From assembly GCF_003855155.1 (NCBI RefSeq), contig NZ_CP034073.1:992001-1056000 (forward strand): a stretch of 64,000 nucleotides of DNA. The letters are read 5' to 3'. Positions 36,864-47,238 of this stretch are shown here, piece after piece. The first letter of the stretch is position 1; every line of letters begins with the position of its first letter. The translations under genes were made by a program, and so were the position numbers. This stretch comes from Shewanella psychromarinicola. GTDB taxonomy: Bacteria > Pseudomonadota > Gammaproteobacteria > Enterobacterales > Shewanellaceae. Under the pieces are notes generated by a model that was not told the origin of the DNA, did no database searches, and was given only the letters and a program-made list of their open reading frames with translations.

Positions 36864-37922
36864 TTAGCTTAATAAATAGTCAGCAATTCGCTGGCTACAA
36901 AGGCCATCAACAACCCCCACTAGTTCTGCAGTATATTGCGTCCTTTGGGGGGCAAATAACTCTGGGTCTGCTATCTGCTGGTCAACAACTTGCTTTAATT
37001 GTTTATATGTTTTGGCATGGGCAGCAATGTCTGCGTAGCGGTATAAATCTTGATCAACACGATTTTTAAATCTAAATTTAAAAATCCCCCGATAAGACCA
37101 CCGTAAGTGATAAAAATCACACCAAACAACAGGTTTATTTAATGCTGCAAACTCAAATAAAGCCGAAGAAGCATCACTTATTAATACGTCTGCTGAGACC
37201 ATAAAAGGCAATAAATTGGCTTCTTCAGCTGGCGCTAAATAGACATTATCAAAACTTGCCCAATGAGTAAGCAGTGCTTTTTGTTTTTTATAATTTAATT
37301 TGCTCAACGAAAAATAATGCGGTTTGAGCAAAATATTATATTCAGAAAATTCAGCGGGCCAATTTTTAGCCATTGCCTCAATACTGCTTGGGTAAAATGT
37401 CGGCGCGTATAATAAGGTTTTTTTACGGGTATCTAACCCTAAAGAGGCTAAGTCTAAACCCGGTTCATCGCCTTGAATAATGGGATCTAACTTGGCATAC
37501 CCCGTATCAATGAACACTTTTTCAGGAAACATATTCTGTAACCGCTTCAAACGGTATTGCCCTTCTACAAAGCGAACTTCAATATCGCCTTTTGAAACAG
37601 TATAATATACCGACTTTGGCCCGACACCATGCTGCATCAAGGCAGTCTGACTGATCCCTTTTAAGCGTGACGCTGAAGCAAATGCATTACCGAACACAAT
37701 CCATTTGGGCTTGTTCAATAAATAAAATTCGAGCGCTTCAACTTCATCATTGACCCACACTACGTTTAGTTGGTGCTTGCTCACAAGCGATTCCAATACC
37801 GACTGCTGATCAACACTCTTGTAAATTACATAGGTAACTGAAACCGAACGCTTCTTCAGCTCAGCAGCAACAGGGAAATATTGTGGTAAATAATAGGGAT
37901 GTAACACATCAAAACAAATCAT
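36864..37922 (-). CDS. CDP-glycerol glycerophosphotransferase-like protein (TagB/TagF family)
   Basis: A 352-residue protein without a clear membrane segment. The family C-terminus is present: ILLKPHYFSLSKL, ADVLISDASSALFEFAAL and NKPVVWCDFYH (a form of D.lItDySS..fe...l.KP). The middle segment TLLYAPTFYP also fits. In Gram-positives such enzymes build teichoic acids. Here, inside an LPS core locus and beside a CDP-glycerol synthase gene, it probably adds glycerol phosphate to a surface glycan. It is transcribed first in the two-gene unit. Confidence 0.85.
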   Translation of the reverse strand: MICFDVLHPYYLPQYFPVAAELKKRSVSVTYVIYKSVDQQSVLESLVSKHQLNVVWVNDEVEALEFYLLNKPKWIVFGNAFASASRLKGISQTALMQHGVGPKSVYYTVSKGDIEVRFVEGQYRLKRLQNMFPEKVFIDTGYAKLDPIIQGDEPGLDLASLGLDTRKKTLLYAPTFYPSSIEAMAKNWPAEFSEYNILLKPHYFSLSKLNYKKQKALLTHWASFDNVYLAPAEEANLLPFMVSADVLISDASSALFEFAALNKPVVWCDFYHLRWSYRGIFKFRFKNRVDQDLYRYADIAAHAKTYKQLKQVVDQQIADPELFAPQRTQYTAELVGVVDGLCSQRIADYLLS

Positions 37923-38140
37923 CGCAAGTTAATTCCTATCAATCATTCCGCATCAGAGTTTACAAAGAGCACTAGTATAAATGATAACACACCTCAATCT
38001 ACCTCTAATCCTCTTAACCAACTAATCAGATATTAAATGAAATCAATACTTCTGGTTCATTTTCTCAAGGTATTGATTCAAAAAGCGCTCTTTTCAAGGT
38101 ATTATTTCAATTATAACTATCAACTAAGCTGTCTATTCAT

Positions 38141-39256
38141 ATGCCAATAGTTTCCACAAAGCAATTACAAACGTGTAAACGCTTACTGTTTATTTCGCCA
38201 GTTGCGCTAGGTGACTTTCTTTACTTAAAAACCTTTCTTATTGCTTTAAAAAAGCAATATGGTCATATAGAAATCGACATCTGGTTAGATGATATTCGTT
38301 GTAATAGTGATAGTTGGCGCTTATCTCGAAGTAAAATCTTACAACAATGGATGGATACTGAAGGCGTATTTAAGCTAACTTACGGCTGCACTGATTCAAA
38401 ATCAGCCATGCAAAGCCATATTGAGCAGGCAAAGCTGCGTCAATATGACATCATATTCTGTCATTCAGTCAGTAAAAGTCGACAATATTCACACATCGCT
38501 CGCAGCATAAGCGACAGTGCTTTTATTGTGTCTAGTATCCCTAAAAGTGCTTCATTTGGATGGTTAAACAAACTGTTTTTTGGTCACTCAAACCATATTT
38601 TTATATTGAACGAAAACAGCCTTCCTAAGTCTCATCATATTACTGATAGATACAATATGATATTTAATCAGGTTTTGGGACTGAGCTTACCACCTGAGCA
38701 ATTAATGCCTACCTTAAAGGTTCCTGAGGCCATTGAGCCCATTACTCAGTCGTGGTTAAACGGCAAATTTAGTGACCTAAAAAAGCAAGGGAAACTTATC
38801 TTTTTAAATCACTTATCGACTAATGATAAAAAAGACTGGAAATTATCGCAGTTATTTTCCCTGATTGAAAAAATATCAGCAATGGATCCGACTCAGCGTT
38901 TTATCATCAATGTTACTCAAGAAAACTTTGAATCGGTTAGTGTTGAAACCGAAAAATTTACCACTCTAACAAATACACAAGTGGCTGTTTTCACCGTAAA
39001 CGAACATTTTTTTGAACTACCATCACTCATTGCACACGCTGATTTTGTGGTAACAGTCGATACGGCAATATTGCACTTTGCTTTTGCTGCTCAACGGCCT
39101 TTATTAGCGATGATGCGTGAGAAAAAGCCTTATTGGGCGCCACCGGAAAGTGAGGTGTCGCACGTAATGTATGCAACAGAAGGTAGAGGTTACATCGAAG
39201 ACATCAGCGTTGATCGAGTATTCCAACAATATAAAGAAATGAACTCTCTCAGTTAA
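38141..39256 (+). CDS. Glycosyltransferase family 9, divergent
   Basis: A 371-residue protein. A GT9-type N-terminus is LLFISPVALGDFLYLKTFLIAL and a C-terminal site is ADFVVTVDTAILHFAFAAQRPLLAM. The latter has VDTAILHFA where others have DTGPMHLA, so the acceptor pocket differs. The GT8-like gene follows 43 bp later. An LPS core role is inferred from the locus. Confidence 0.78.
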   Translation: MPIVSTKQLQTCKRLLFISPVALGDFLYLKTFLIALKKQYGHIEIDIWLDDIRCNSDSWRLSRSKILQQWMDTEGVFKLTYGCTDSKSAMQSHIEQAKLRQYDIIFCHSVSKSRQYSHIARSISDSAFIVSSIPKSASFGWLNKLFFGHSNHIFILNENSLPKSHHITDRYNMIFNQVLGLSLPPEQLMPTLKVPEAIEPITQSWLNGKFSDLKKQGKLIFLNHLSTNDKKDWKLSQLFSLIEKISAMDPTQRFIINVTQENFESVSVETEKFTTLTNTQVAVFTVNEHFFELPSLIAHADFVVTVDTAILHFAFAAQRPLLAMMREKKPYWAPPESEVSHVMYATEGRGYIEDISVDRVFQQYKEMNSLS

Positions 39257-39298
39257 ATACTTAACACCAAAATACATAAATCTAAGCAAGGTGAACGG

Positions 39299-40147
39299 AT
39301 GAAGAAGGCTATTTTTACACTCGCTATTGGCGATAATCCAATGTATCGCGCTGCCATTTCAAGCTTTAAAGCTTATGGCCAAAGAATTGGGGCTGATGTC
39401 ATCGTTTCAGATCAACTGCATTATAACATTCATGTAAGTAACCCTAAATTTGACTCTAGTCCGGCATGGTCTGAAAAACTATATATTGCTGAAATACTCA
39501 AACAATATGACCGAGTACTGTATCTAGATGCAGATATTATCGTGACGCCATGGGCTCGAGACGTATTTGAACTCTATCCAGATCTTGATACCGTTTATAT
39601 GTTTAACGAAGGTTGTTATCGGGATCGTGGCGAGCAAGCGGTACAAATCAATACTATCTTAGGCGAAGTCGACTGGCCAAAAGAAGACGATAAGATCGTT
39701 TATTACAACTCTGGGATGTTTCTCGTCTCAAAAGAAACAGGCTTATTTGATAAAGCCAATATTGAAGAAATGCAGGCCATTTGCAACAAGGTTAAATTTT
39801 ACGACCAAACCTATATTAACTATCTCATCAGAAGAGATAATATAAAAAGCATCGGTGTGGAAGCTAACTTTAATCGTATGCAGCTATTAGGTTACGATAA
39901 TTATCAAAAATCTGATTTTATTCATTATTCTGGCAGAGGTTATCGTCAAGATATCCCGATGAGAGAATTAAAATACATCATAGATTACTGCGATATGTTT
40001 AACGATACGTTAACTAAAGCACAAATTATTGAGTATAAAAAACAAGCTTGGCATTGGTATATGCTTAAACAGCATCGAAAAACAAAGCTCCCCATACCAC
40101 TGCTGAGTGCAATATTTGGTTTATTCCGTGGCAAATATAAATATTAA
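39299..40147 (+). CDS. Glycosyltransferase family 8-like
   Basis: A 282-residue cytoplasmic transferase. The DXD metal site is in VLYLDADIIVTPWA, and YYNSGMFLVSK and YDQTYINYLI are family features. The C-terminus is basic. It probably transfers glucose or galactose to LPS core. A 15-bp match to the IS30-type terminus begins three bases after its stop. Confidence 0.85.
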   Translation: MKKAIFTLAIGDNPMYRAAISSFKAYGQRIGADVIVSDQLHYNIHVSNPKFDSSPAWSEKLYIAEILKQYDRVLYLDADIIVTPWARDVFELYPDLDTVYMFNEGCYRDRGEQAVQINTILGEVDWPKEDDKIVYYNSGMFLVSKETGLFDKANIEEMQAICNKVKFYDQTYINYLIRRDNIKSIGVEANFNRMQLLGYDNYQKSDFIHYSGRGYRQDIPMRELKYIIDYCDMFNDTLTKAQIIEYKKQAWHWYMLKQHRKTKLPIPLLSAIFGLFRGKYKY

Positions 40148-40149
40148 AC

Positions 40150-40164
40150 CCGAATTCAGATAAT
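40150..40164. other. 15-bp match to the left end of the IS30-type element
   Basis: CCGAATTCAGATAAT is identical to 2176-2190, the terminus of the IS30-type element. No transposase is nearby. It may be a solo end left by excision, or chance. Confidence 0.35.
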
Positions 40165-40167
40165 GAC

Positions 40168-40187
40168 AGCTCGCTTAAAGGCGAGCT
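40168..40187 (+). terminator. Terminator after the GT8-like gene
   Basis: AGCTCGC and GCGAGCT form a 7-bp stem followed by TTTTA. It ends two bases before the stop codon of the convergent heptosyltransferase gene. Confidence 0.75.
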
Positions 40188-40189
40188 TT

Positions 40190-41221
40190 TTACTGCTTAA
40201 TGAATTTATCAAACTGAGTCTTAACCTCATCAACCACTATCAGTGCCATTAAATGCTCACCTTTAGCACGCGTGCCCCATTTCACTGGTGCATCAAATTG
40301 AATGGCTATCACTTGCGGGTAAACACTGACGGTGTATTGACGATAAAAATAGGGTCCTGTTCGTCCAGGATTAGAATGAGCATACAAACCAATAACAGGT
40401 GTGCCTTGAGTGACCGCCATATGCAATGGCCCGGTATCAGGTGCGAGCACTAGCTTGGCTTGTTTTAACACAGCAAGCAGCTGAGTTAGCGATGTCTTGC
40501 CTACTTGGTTATCCAATGGATGCTGGCTATGAGATTGGATAACATCGGCTAAGGTTTTTTCTAGTGCGCTTGGTCCGCCGCACAACATCACTCGATAACC
40601 TTGCTCAGCCGCATAATCGGCTACTGCAGCATAACGCTCTGGTAGCCAATTTCGATCGGCTTTACTGGCAGCAGCACAAATCACCAACACCTTATCATCG
40701 CCCACCAGCTGTTTAGCAAAATCAGTGTCTGCTTGGGGTACTGGAATGTTCCAACTAGGGGTTAAGTCTTTAACACCAATGGCGTTAGCAAAGCCCATAA
40801 ACCCTTCTAATACATGGGGTGTGGCCAATGGCTCAACAGCGTGGTTGGTTACCAGCCACTGACCTTCTTTGGCTCTTGCCTTATCAAATCCGACACGCAC
40901 TCGCGCCTTAATCATTAATGAAGCTATGGTTGCGCGCAGGGCAACTTGCATGTGCAGCAACACATCAAAGCGCTGACCGTGTAAATCACTGCGTAACTGC
41001 ACATAGCTTCGCCAGCCCTTGGACTTATCAAAAATAACAAACTTAATGCCAGGTAAGTGCTTGAGTAATTGATATTCAACCTTACCAATAATCCAAGTAA
41101 TGCTAAGGTCTGGATACTGTTTTTGAATCGCCTGCACCATTGCTACAGCGTGGCATACATCACCAATGGCAGATAAACGCAGTAAACATAATGAACGTAT
41201 CGCACTAAAGTCAGCTTTCAT
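40190..41221 (-). CDS. Lipopolysaccharide heptosyltransferase I-like protein (GT9)
   Basis: A 343-residue protein. LCLLRLSAIGDVCHAVAMVQAI is the characteristic GT9/WaaC-type start. Further motifs are ITWIIGKVEYQLL, KVLVICAAASKADRNWLPERYA and LAPDTGPLHMAVTQGTPVIGLYAHSNPGRTGPY. It most likely adds the first heptose to Kdo. It is divergent from kdkA. Confidence 0.88.
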   Translation of the reverse strand: MKADFSAIRSLCLLRLSAIGDVCHAVAMVQAIQKQYPDLSITWIIGKVEYQLLKHLPGIKFVIFDKSKGWRSYVQLRSDLHGQRFDVLLHMQVALRATIASLMIKARVRVGFDKARAKEGQWLVTNHAVEPLATPHVLEGFMGFANAIGVKDLTPSWNIPVPQADTDFAKQLVGDDKVLVICAAASKADRNWLPERYAAVADYAAEQGYRVMLCGGPSALEKTLADVIQSHSQHPLDNQVGKTSLTQLLAVLKQAKLVLAPDTGPLHMAVTQGTPVIGLYAHSNPGRTGPYFYRQYTVSVYPQVIAIQFDAPVKWGTRAKGEHLMALIVVDEVKTQFDKFIKQ

Positions 41222-41330
41222 TGATTATCCAATATGCTTAAGTGAAAAATAAGGCTGTTAAGGCAAGTGAGTGATCTTAAGGTATAATGTTATTTCGATC
41301 CACAATCTCACCAATGCTATTGATAATTAG

Positions 41331-42059
41331 ATGCACATAAAAACCACTCAACTTGGCCATATTGCCTGGTGTGAAACCACTGCCCAGCACTTAGCACCAC
41401 AAGACTTTGCCGTCGATGGTTGGCAGAAAAAAAATGCCGTTGTCGGTCAGTCTAAGGGCCGCTACACCACCTGGTTTGTCAAAACCGCTGATCTCGACTC
41501 ACCGCAAACATGGGTGTTACGTCATTATTGGCGTGGTGGGATGATGGAAAAATTCAGCCGTGATGCCTATCTCTATACTGGCTTACAACGAACCCGCGCG
41601 GTGGCTGAATTGGCCATACTCGAAACCTTATATCAACAAGGGTTTGCGGTTCCACGCCCAATAGCAGCGAATGTTGAACGATTTGGATTATGGTATCGAG
41701 CCGATATTATTATTGAACATGTTGCTGGGGCAAACGATTTAGTGGCGCAGTTAAGTCATCACCCCATGACAGAGTCACTGTGGTATTTACTTGGTGAAAC
41801 CATTGCCCAATTTCATCAGCGCGGGGTATATCACGCCGATCTCAATGCTAAAAACATCTTATTGGCTCACGGAAAATTTTATTTAATAGATTTTGATCGC
41901 GGTGAGTTACGTACACCGCAAGCTACGTGGCAACAAGCTAATCTGGACCGTTTGTTACGTTCTTTTAAAAAAGAGCTCGCCAAACTGACAACGCTGCATT
42001 TTAATCAGCAACATTGGCAGCAATTACTTACCGGTTACCAGAGCATCAACCCGATTTAA
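41331..42059 (+). CDS. kdkA: 3-deoxy-D-manno-octulosonic acid kinase KdkA
   Basis: A 242-residue kinase that phosphorylates Kdo in the inner core. KdkA features are GRYTTWFVKT, WVLRHYWRGGMMEKFSRDAY and the catalytic HADLNAKNILLAHG followed by IDFDRGE. A Kdo kinase usually goes with a core that has a single phosphorylated Kdo, as in Haemophilus and Shewanella. This fits the one waaA gene alongside. Confidence 0.92.
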   Translation: MHIKTTQLGHIAWCETTAQHLAPQDFAVDGWQKKNAVVGQSKGRYTTWFVKTADLDSPQTWVLRHYWRGGMMEKFSRDAYLYTGLQRTRAVAELAILETLYQQGFAVPRPIAANVERFGLWYRADIIIEHVAGANDLVAQLSHHPMTESLWYLLGETIAQFHQRGVYHADLNAKNILLAHGKFYLIDFDRGELRTPQATWQQANLDRLLRSFKKELAKLTTLHFNQQHWQQLLTGYQSINPI

Positions 42060-42093
42060 ACCTAATCAGTGTGTAATCTTGTCATTGAAAATA

Positions 42094-42109
42094 GACCCTT
42101 ACCAGGGTC
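42094..42109 (-). terminator. Weak hairpin between convergent kdkA and waaA
   Basis: GACCCT and AGGGTC form a 6-bp stem with a 4-nt loop. On the minus strand TATTTTC follows. Confidence 0.4.
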
Positions 42110-42137
42110 CATTTCCAAATTAATCAACGCTTAAATG

Positions 42138-43400
42138 CTAAACGATGAGCTTATTGATTAGCGTAAATTGCTTCAATAACGCACCACGATTTTGTTCCAC
42201 CACAGCGAGAGCCGCCGAGGATGCTGCGTGATACATCTGGCTATCGGTAAATTTATGTTGTAACCCTTGCGCTAATTCATCTGCAGAGGTAATGCAGGTT
42301 AATGCTCCGGCGTCAGCAAGCAATTGGGTGATTTGAGCAAAGTCCCAATGATTAGGGCCAACATAAACAGGTAATCCCATGGCCGCTGGTTCAAGCGGAT
42401 TATGGCCACCGCTATTAATTAATGTGCCGCCAATAAACGCTTGATCTGCCGCACCATATAACATCACCAACTCACCCATGGTATCGCCCAGCAATACTTG
42501 AGTCTGGCTATTCACCTCATCATTCATACTGCGTCTGGCTAACGTCAATCCAGACTGGGTTACGGTAATAGCGGCTAAATTAAATTGTTCTGGGTGTCGT
42601 GGCGCCATAATCAATAATGCCTCAGGGAAAACAATTAATAGCTGCTTATGGGCAGTCAAAACCGCCTCAAACTCACCAGGATGAACACTCCCAGCAACCC
42701 AAATCGGTGAATTCAGCCGATCCCACTGGGCACGAAGCGTATTTGCTTGGTGTTTTTTTGTCGGGTCAATAGTGAGATCAAACTTTAAACTGCCACACAC
42801 ATGTATGCGTTGAATGTCCACGCCCAAATGTATAAACCGATCGGCTTCACGTTGAGTTTGTACGGTAATCAAGTTGAGTTTGTTTAACATAGGCACAGCT
42901 AAACGACGCTTATTCGCGTATTTATCGGCTGACTTTTGCGACAGTCGAGCATTGGCCAAAATCAATGTCACTTGTTGCCGGTGCGCAAAATGGACCAAGT
43001 TAGGCCACAGCTCGGTCTCCATAATAATGCACACTTTGGGTTGTAATTGGCGTAAAAAACCTTTGATGGCATAGGAAAAATCAAACGGTAAGTAACAATG
43101 CTGCACCTTATCACCAAAGGCTTTTTTCACTTCAGCCGATCCGGTAGGACTGGTTGTTGTAACGGTAAACGAATACTGAGAATGCGCAGCCATAAGCTGC
43201 TTAATTAACGGAATAGCCGCCAAAGTCTCTCCCATAGAGACACAGTGGATCAGCACATCGGTTTGAGTGACATTGGCAAAACCAAAGCGTTCAGACCAAC
43301 GACTCCGATAGTCGACACTTTTTATCGCCCGAAATGCTAGATAGACAATCACCAGCGGAAAAAACAAATAGAGAAAGAAAGAATAAACAATACGGTTCAT
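42138..43400 (-). CDS. waaA: Kdo transferase WaaA (KdtA)
   Basis: A 420-residue inner-membrane-anchored GT30 enzyme. An N-terminal anchor (YSFFLYLFFPLVIVYLAF) precedes WSERFGF, CVSMGET, PFDFSYAIKGFL, METELWPNLV, LANARLS and GSVHPGE.E. The C-terminal GGTLINSGGHNPLEPAAMG is diagnostic. It attaches Kdo to lipid A precursor. A TetR gene diverges from it. Confidence 0.95.
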   Translation of the reverse strand: MNRIVYSFFLYLFFPLVIVYLAFRAIKSVDYRSRWSERFGFANVTQTDVLIHCVSMGETLAAIPLIKQLMAAHSQYSFTVTTTSPTGSAEVKKAFGDKVQHCYLPFDFSYAIKGFLRQLQPKVCIIMETELWPNLVHFAHRQQVTLILANARLSQKSADKYANKRRLAVPMLNKLNLITVQTQREADRFIHLGVDIQRIHVCGSLKFDLTIDPTKKHQANTLRAQWDRLNSPIWVAGSVHPGEFEAVLTAHKQLLIVFPEALLIMAPRHPEQFNLAAITVTQSGLTLARRSMNDEVNSQTQVLLGDTMGELVMLYGAADQAFIGGTLINSGGHNPLEPAAMGLPVYVGPNHWDFAQITQLLADAGALTCITSADELAQGLQHKFTDSQMYHAASSAALAVVEQNRGALLKQFTLINKLIV

Positions 43401-43517
43401 GTAAGATGAGTCATCGATTTTTGCTTGTCAGATAATCACAATGCTAACATACTCAGATCAAGACAGCTTAACGAATTATTTGAGCGACAATAAGCCAATA
43501 ATGAATGTGGAAACCCC

Positions 43518-44177
43518 ATGAAAACTCGCGATAAAATCATTTTTGCCAGCTTAGAACTGTTCAATGAACACGGTGAGCGCAGTATTACCACCAACCATAT
43601 TGCCACACACTTAGGCATTAGCCCGGGCAATTTGTACTACCACTTCCGTAATAAGGAAGACATCATTAATTCAATTTTTAGCTTATATGAAAGTCATTTA
43701 GAGTCAGGCTTTAAGCTTTATGACGATGAGCCTATTACAATCGAATTATTAATGGGTTACTTTGATGCCATGTTCTATACCTTATGGGAATTTAGGTTTA
43801 TGCATGCCAACTTGGCCGATATTTTAAGCCGTGATGATGCCCTCAAAAAACGCTATTTACACGCGCAACAACAAGTCCTAACTCGTTCAAGTGATGTGGT
43901 CCGCAAACTCAAAAAAGATGGTTTCCTTGATATCGAGGATAGTAAAGTTACCGCGCTTGCCGACACGTTGAAAATGATGGTCAGCTTCTGGATTAGCTAC
44001 CAATTAACCCAATCCAGCACATCAACCATCACTAAAGCCACCTTATACGATGGCTTATTAAGAGTATTGATGATTTTTAAAGCTTACTCGACCCAAACTT
44101 CTGTCGCCACATTCTGCCGCTTAGAACAGCATTATTTAGACATCGCCAGCCAAGAGCGCCACAACGCAGCGCAATAG
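43518..44177 (+). CDS. TetR/AcrR-family transcriptional regulator
   Basis: A 219-residue regulator. The N-terminal helix-turn-helix is ITTNHIATHLGISPGNLYYHFRNKEDI. The ligand-binding half is helical with no recognised specificity. It is divergent from waaA with a gap of about 117 bp. Targets are unknown. A role in controlling LPS genes would be a guess. Confidence 0.88.
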   Translation: MKTRDKIIFASLELFNEHGERSITTNHIATHLGISPGNLYYHFRNKEDIINSIFSLYESHLESGFKLYDDEPITIELLMGYFDAMFYTLWEFRFMHANLADILSRDDALKKRYLHAQQQVLTRSSDVVRKLKKDGFLDIEDSKVTALADTLKMMVSFWISYQLTQSSTSTITKATLYDGLLRVLMIFKAYSTQTSVATFCRLEQHYLDIASQERHNAAQ

Positions 44178-44507
44178 AATGCCGATATATTGGTTAATCA
44201 AGTATCAGTAACCGATCTTCTACTTTGCGAATAACCGACTACAATTGAGATCAGAATAGTTGTTATTGAGGTGTTCGCTACCCCCTATTTCCACCCAAGT
44301 CACTCACCATGTTAATGATTAGTTTTTTTAATGTGAATAAGTCGCTAGCCCTAAACTAATTCATCTTGGTCTGACGACTAAAAAAACACTGTAGAGCAGC
44401 AAAAATAAAGGTTAGAATGCCAATAACTCCAAAACACCCTGTCATTTATCGCAGTGTTTTACTGCGTGATTTGGATAAGCATAATAACCATATTTAGGAG
44501 AACACAG
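44178..44507. other. Leader region upstream of kbl; no gene seen
   Basis: 330 bp without a supported coding region. TAGGAG at 44495-44500 is the kbl ribosome site and fixes its GTG start at 44508. Confidence 0.5.
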
Positions 44508-45701
44508 GTGGCATCTACCTCTTTTTACGACCGAATTAATCAGCAAATTGTCGATGTAAAAGCCGATGGCTTATACAAAAGTGAACGCATCATTGCTTCC
44601 GCGCAACAAACCGCCATTGAGGTTAACAGTGAAGAAGTGATTAACTTCTGCGCCAATAACTATTTAGGTTTAGCCAACCATCCTGAACTTATCAAAGCAG
44701 CAAAAGCTGGTTTAGACAGTCACGGATTTGGTATGGCGTCGGTACGATTCATCTGTGGCACTCAAGACATTCATAAGCAATTAGAAGCCAGCCTAAGTGA
44801 ATTTTTAGGCATGGAAGACACCATTTTGTATTCGTCTTGCTTCGATGCTAACGCGGGTTTATTTGAAACTCTTTTAGATGCTGAGGATGCGATTATATCC
44901 GATGCACTTAACCATGCCTCAATCATTGATGGCGTGCGTTTATGTAAAGCTAAGCGTTTTCGTTATGCCAACAACGACATGAGCGACTTAGAAACCCAGC
45001 TTATTGCAGCCCAAGCAGCTGGAGCGCGGAATATTTTAATTGCCACTGACGGTGTATTCTCAATGGATGGCGTGATTGCTAACCTTCAAGGCGTATGTGA
45101 CTTAGCCGATAAATACGGTGCATTGGTGATGGTCGATGACTCTCATGCCGTAGGCTTTATCGGTCAAGATGGCCGTGGAACCCATGAATATTGCAACGTA
45201 ATGGATCGTGTCGACATTATTACCGGTACATTAGGCAAAGCATTAGGCGGCGCGTCGGGTGGATTTACGGCGGCGAAAAAAGAAGTGGTTGAATGGTTAC
45301 GTCAACGCTCGCGCCCTTACTTGTTTTCAAACTCCTTAGCCCCTTCGATTGTTAGCGCCTCAATTCGCGTGCTTGAAATGCTAAAAACAGGTCAAGATCT
45401 ACGTGAAGCCGTTTGGGAAAACAGTCGTTATTTCCGTGAACAAATGTCTGCAGCAGGTTTTACCTTAGGTGGTGCAGATCATGCCATTATTCCGGTAATG
45501 ATTGGCGATGCTAAATTGGCTAGTGACTTTTCCAACCGTTTATTGCAAGAACATATTTACGTGGTCGGTTTCTCATTCCCTGTGGTACCCAAGGGCCAAG
45601 CGCGTATTCGTACTCAAATGTCAGCGGCGCACACTCGCGTTCAACTTGATCATGCTATTGCTGCCTTTACCCGTATTGGTAAAGAAATGGGCATTATCTA
45701 A
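44508..45701 (+). CDS. kbl: 2-amino-3-ketobutyrate CoA ligase (glycine C-acetyltransferase) Kbl
   Basis: A 397-residue PLP enzyme. It splits 2-amino-3-ketobutyrate with CoA into glycine and acetyl-CoA, the second step of threonine catabolism. Motifs are [53 protein letters not shown] and [13 protein letters not shown] (PLP Lys). GTG at 44508 gives the usual family length and has TAGGAG upstream; the frame is open from 44454. It is co-transcribed with tdh. Confidence 0.96.
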   Translation: MASTSFYDRINQQIVDVKADGLYKSERIIASAQQTAIEVNSEEVINFCANNYLGLANHPELIKAAKAGLDSHGFGMASVRFICGTQDIHKQLEASLSEFLGMEDTILYSSCFDANAGLFETLLDAEDAIISDALNHASIIDGVRLCKAKRFRYANNDMSDLETQLIAAQAAGARNILIATDGVFSMDGVIANLQGVCDLADKYGALVMVDDSHAVGFIGQDGRGTHEYCNVMDRVDIITGTLGKALGGASGGFTAAKKEVVEWLRQRSRPYLFSNSLAPSIVSASIRVLEMLKTGQDLREAVWENSRYFREQMSAAGFTLGGADHAIIPVMIGDAKLASDFSNRLLQEHIYVVGFSFPVVPKGQARIRTQMSAAHTRVQLDHAIAAFTRIGKEMGII

Positions 45702-45795
45702 TCTAACCTAGATTCATCGAAGCATAGATTGATAACAGCATCTCGTAACAATAGCCCAGGCTAAAGATAGTTCCGATTAAAAATAGGTCATCAAC

Positions 45796-46821
45796 ATGAA
45801 AGCATTAAGTAAGTTAAAGCCTGAAGAAGGCATTTGGATGGTCGAAGCACCAAAACCAGAAATGGGTCACAATGACCTGTTAATTAAAATTCGTAAAACG
45901 GCTATCTGTGGTACTGACGTCCATATCTACAACTGGGATGAATGGTCACAAAAAACTATCCCTGTACCTATGATTGCCGGCCATGAATATGTCGGCGAAG
46001 TCGTCGATGTGGGCCAGGAAGTTCGTGGGTTCAGTATTGGTGACCGCGTATCTGGAGAAGGTCACATCACCTGTGGTCATTGCCGCAACTGTCGTGCTGG
46101 CCGTACTCACTTATGCCGTAACACTTCAGGTGTTGGGGTTAACCGTGATGGCGCATTTGCCGAATACTTAGTGCTGCCTGCTTTTAACGCCTTCAAGATC
46201 CCTGCTGATATTTCAGATGATTTAGCCGCTATATTCGATCCATTTGGTAACGCCGTCCATACCGCGTTATCGTTTGATTTAGTCGGCGAAGACGTATTGA
46301 TTACCGGTGCAGGCCCTATTGGTATTATGGCTGCGGCAGTGTGTAAACACGTCGGCGCACGTCATGTGGTGATTACTGATGTGAACGAATACCGACTTGA
46401 TCTTGCTAGAAAAATGGGTGCAACCCGCGCCGTCAACGTCGCCAACGAAAACCTTAACGATGTCATCAAAGAACTTGGCATGACAGAAGGCTTTGACGTG
46501 GGTTTAGAAATGTCAGGTGTGCCATCGGCATTCCACGCAATGTTAGACACCATGAACCACGGCGGTAAAATTGCCATGCTCGGTATTCCTGGCGGCGAGA
46601 TGGCCATTGATTGGAGTAAAGTCATTTTTAAAGGCTTGCTCATCAAAGGCATTTATGGCCGTGAAATGTTTGAAACTTGGTACAAAATGGCCAGTTTAAT
46701 CCAATCAGGTTTAGACTTGTCCCCTATCATCACTCATCATTTTAGTGTCGATGATTTCCAGCAAGGCTTTGATGCGATGCGCTCAGGTCAGTCTGGAAAG
46801 GTTATCTTGAGCTGGGATTAA
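45796..46821 (+). CDS. tdh: L-threonine 3-dehydrogenase Tdh
   Basis: A 341-residue zinc-dependent medium-chain dehydrogenase, the E. coli length. It has [16 protein letters not shown] (catalytic zinc), GHEYVGEV, the structural zinc Cys set [15 protein letters not shown], and the NAD fold [14 protein letters not shown]. It oxidises threonine to 2-amino-3-ketobutyrate for Kbl. Confidence 0.97.
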   Translation: MKALSKLKPEEGIWMVEAPKPEMGHNDLLIKIRKTAICGTDVHIYNWDEWSQKTIPVPMIAGHEYVGEVVDVGQEVRGFSIGDRVSGEGHITCGHCRNCRAGRTHLCRNTSGVGVNRDGAFAEYLVLPAFNAFKIPADISDDLAAIFDPFGNAVHTALSFDLVGEDVLITGAGPIGIMAAAVCKHVGARHVVITDVNEYRLDLARKMGATRAVNVANENLNDVIKELGMTEGFDVGLEMSGVPSAFHAMLDTMNHGGKIAMLGIPGGEMAIDWSKVIFKGLLIKGIYGREMFETWYKMASLIQSGLDLSPIITHHFSVDDFQQGFDAMRSGQSGKVILSWD

Positions 46822-46846
46822 ACGTTAATATCTGAGTTACCCACAC

Positions 46847-46880
46847 CAACAAGGGGTTGTATTTATACAACCCCTTGTTG
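46847..46880. terminator. Terminator after tdh
   Basis: CAACAAGGGGTTGTA and TACAACCCCTTGTTG form a perfect 15-bp stem with loop TTTA. No strong T-run follows. Confidence 0.75.
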
Positions 46881-46929
46881 CAAACTAAACCAAGTCCAAT
46901 CGCTATTCGTATACTTTATAGGTTATGTC

Positions 46930-47238
46930 ATGTCAGGTTTTAAACATTTGTCTATTAATGAGCTTATCCATATGTCCACGGAATCTAACGACGTACAAGT
47001 TGTTGATATTCGTGATGCGGCCAGTTTTGCCGCCGGTCATATTGAAGGTTCAACCCATTTAACTAATGAAAATTTAGCTCAATTCACTAGCAGTGCTGAT
47101 ATGGATAGACCTTTGGTCGTCGTTTGTTATCACGGCATGAGCAGCCAAAGTGCCGCTAACTACTTAAATGAGCAAGGTTTTGATGATGTTTACAGCCTAG
47201 ATGGCGGTTTCAGTGCTTGGAGCTTAGCGAACTCATGA
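46930..47238 (+). CDS. glpE: Thiosulfate sulfurtransferase GlpE (rhodanese)
   Basis: A 102-residue single-domain rhodanese. The active-site loop is [13 protein letters not shown] with the persulfide Cys at about residue 65. [18 protein letters not shown] is the domain's start motif. It overlaps glpG by four bases, as in the E. coli glpEG pair. glpR is not present downstream. Confidence 0.93.
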   Translation: MSGFKHLSINELIHMSTESNDVQVVDIRDAASFAAGHIEGSTHLTNENLAQFTSSADMDRPLVVVCYHGMSSQSAANYLNEQGFDDVYSLDGGFSAWSLANS

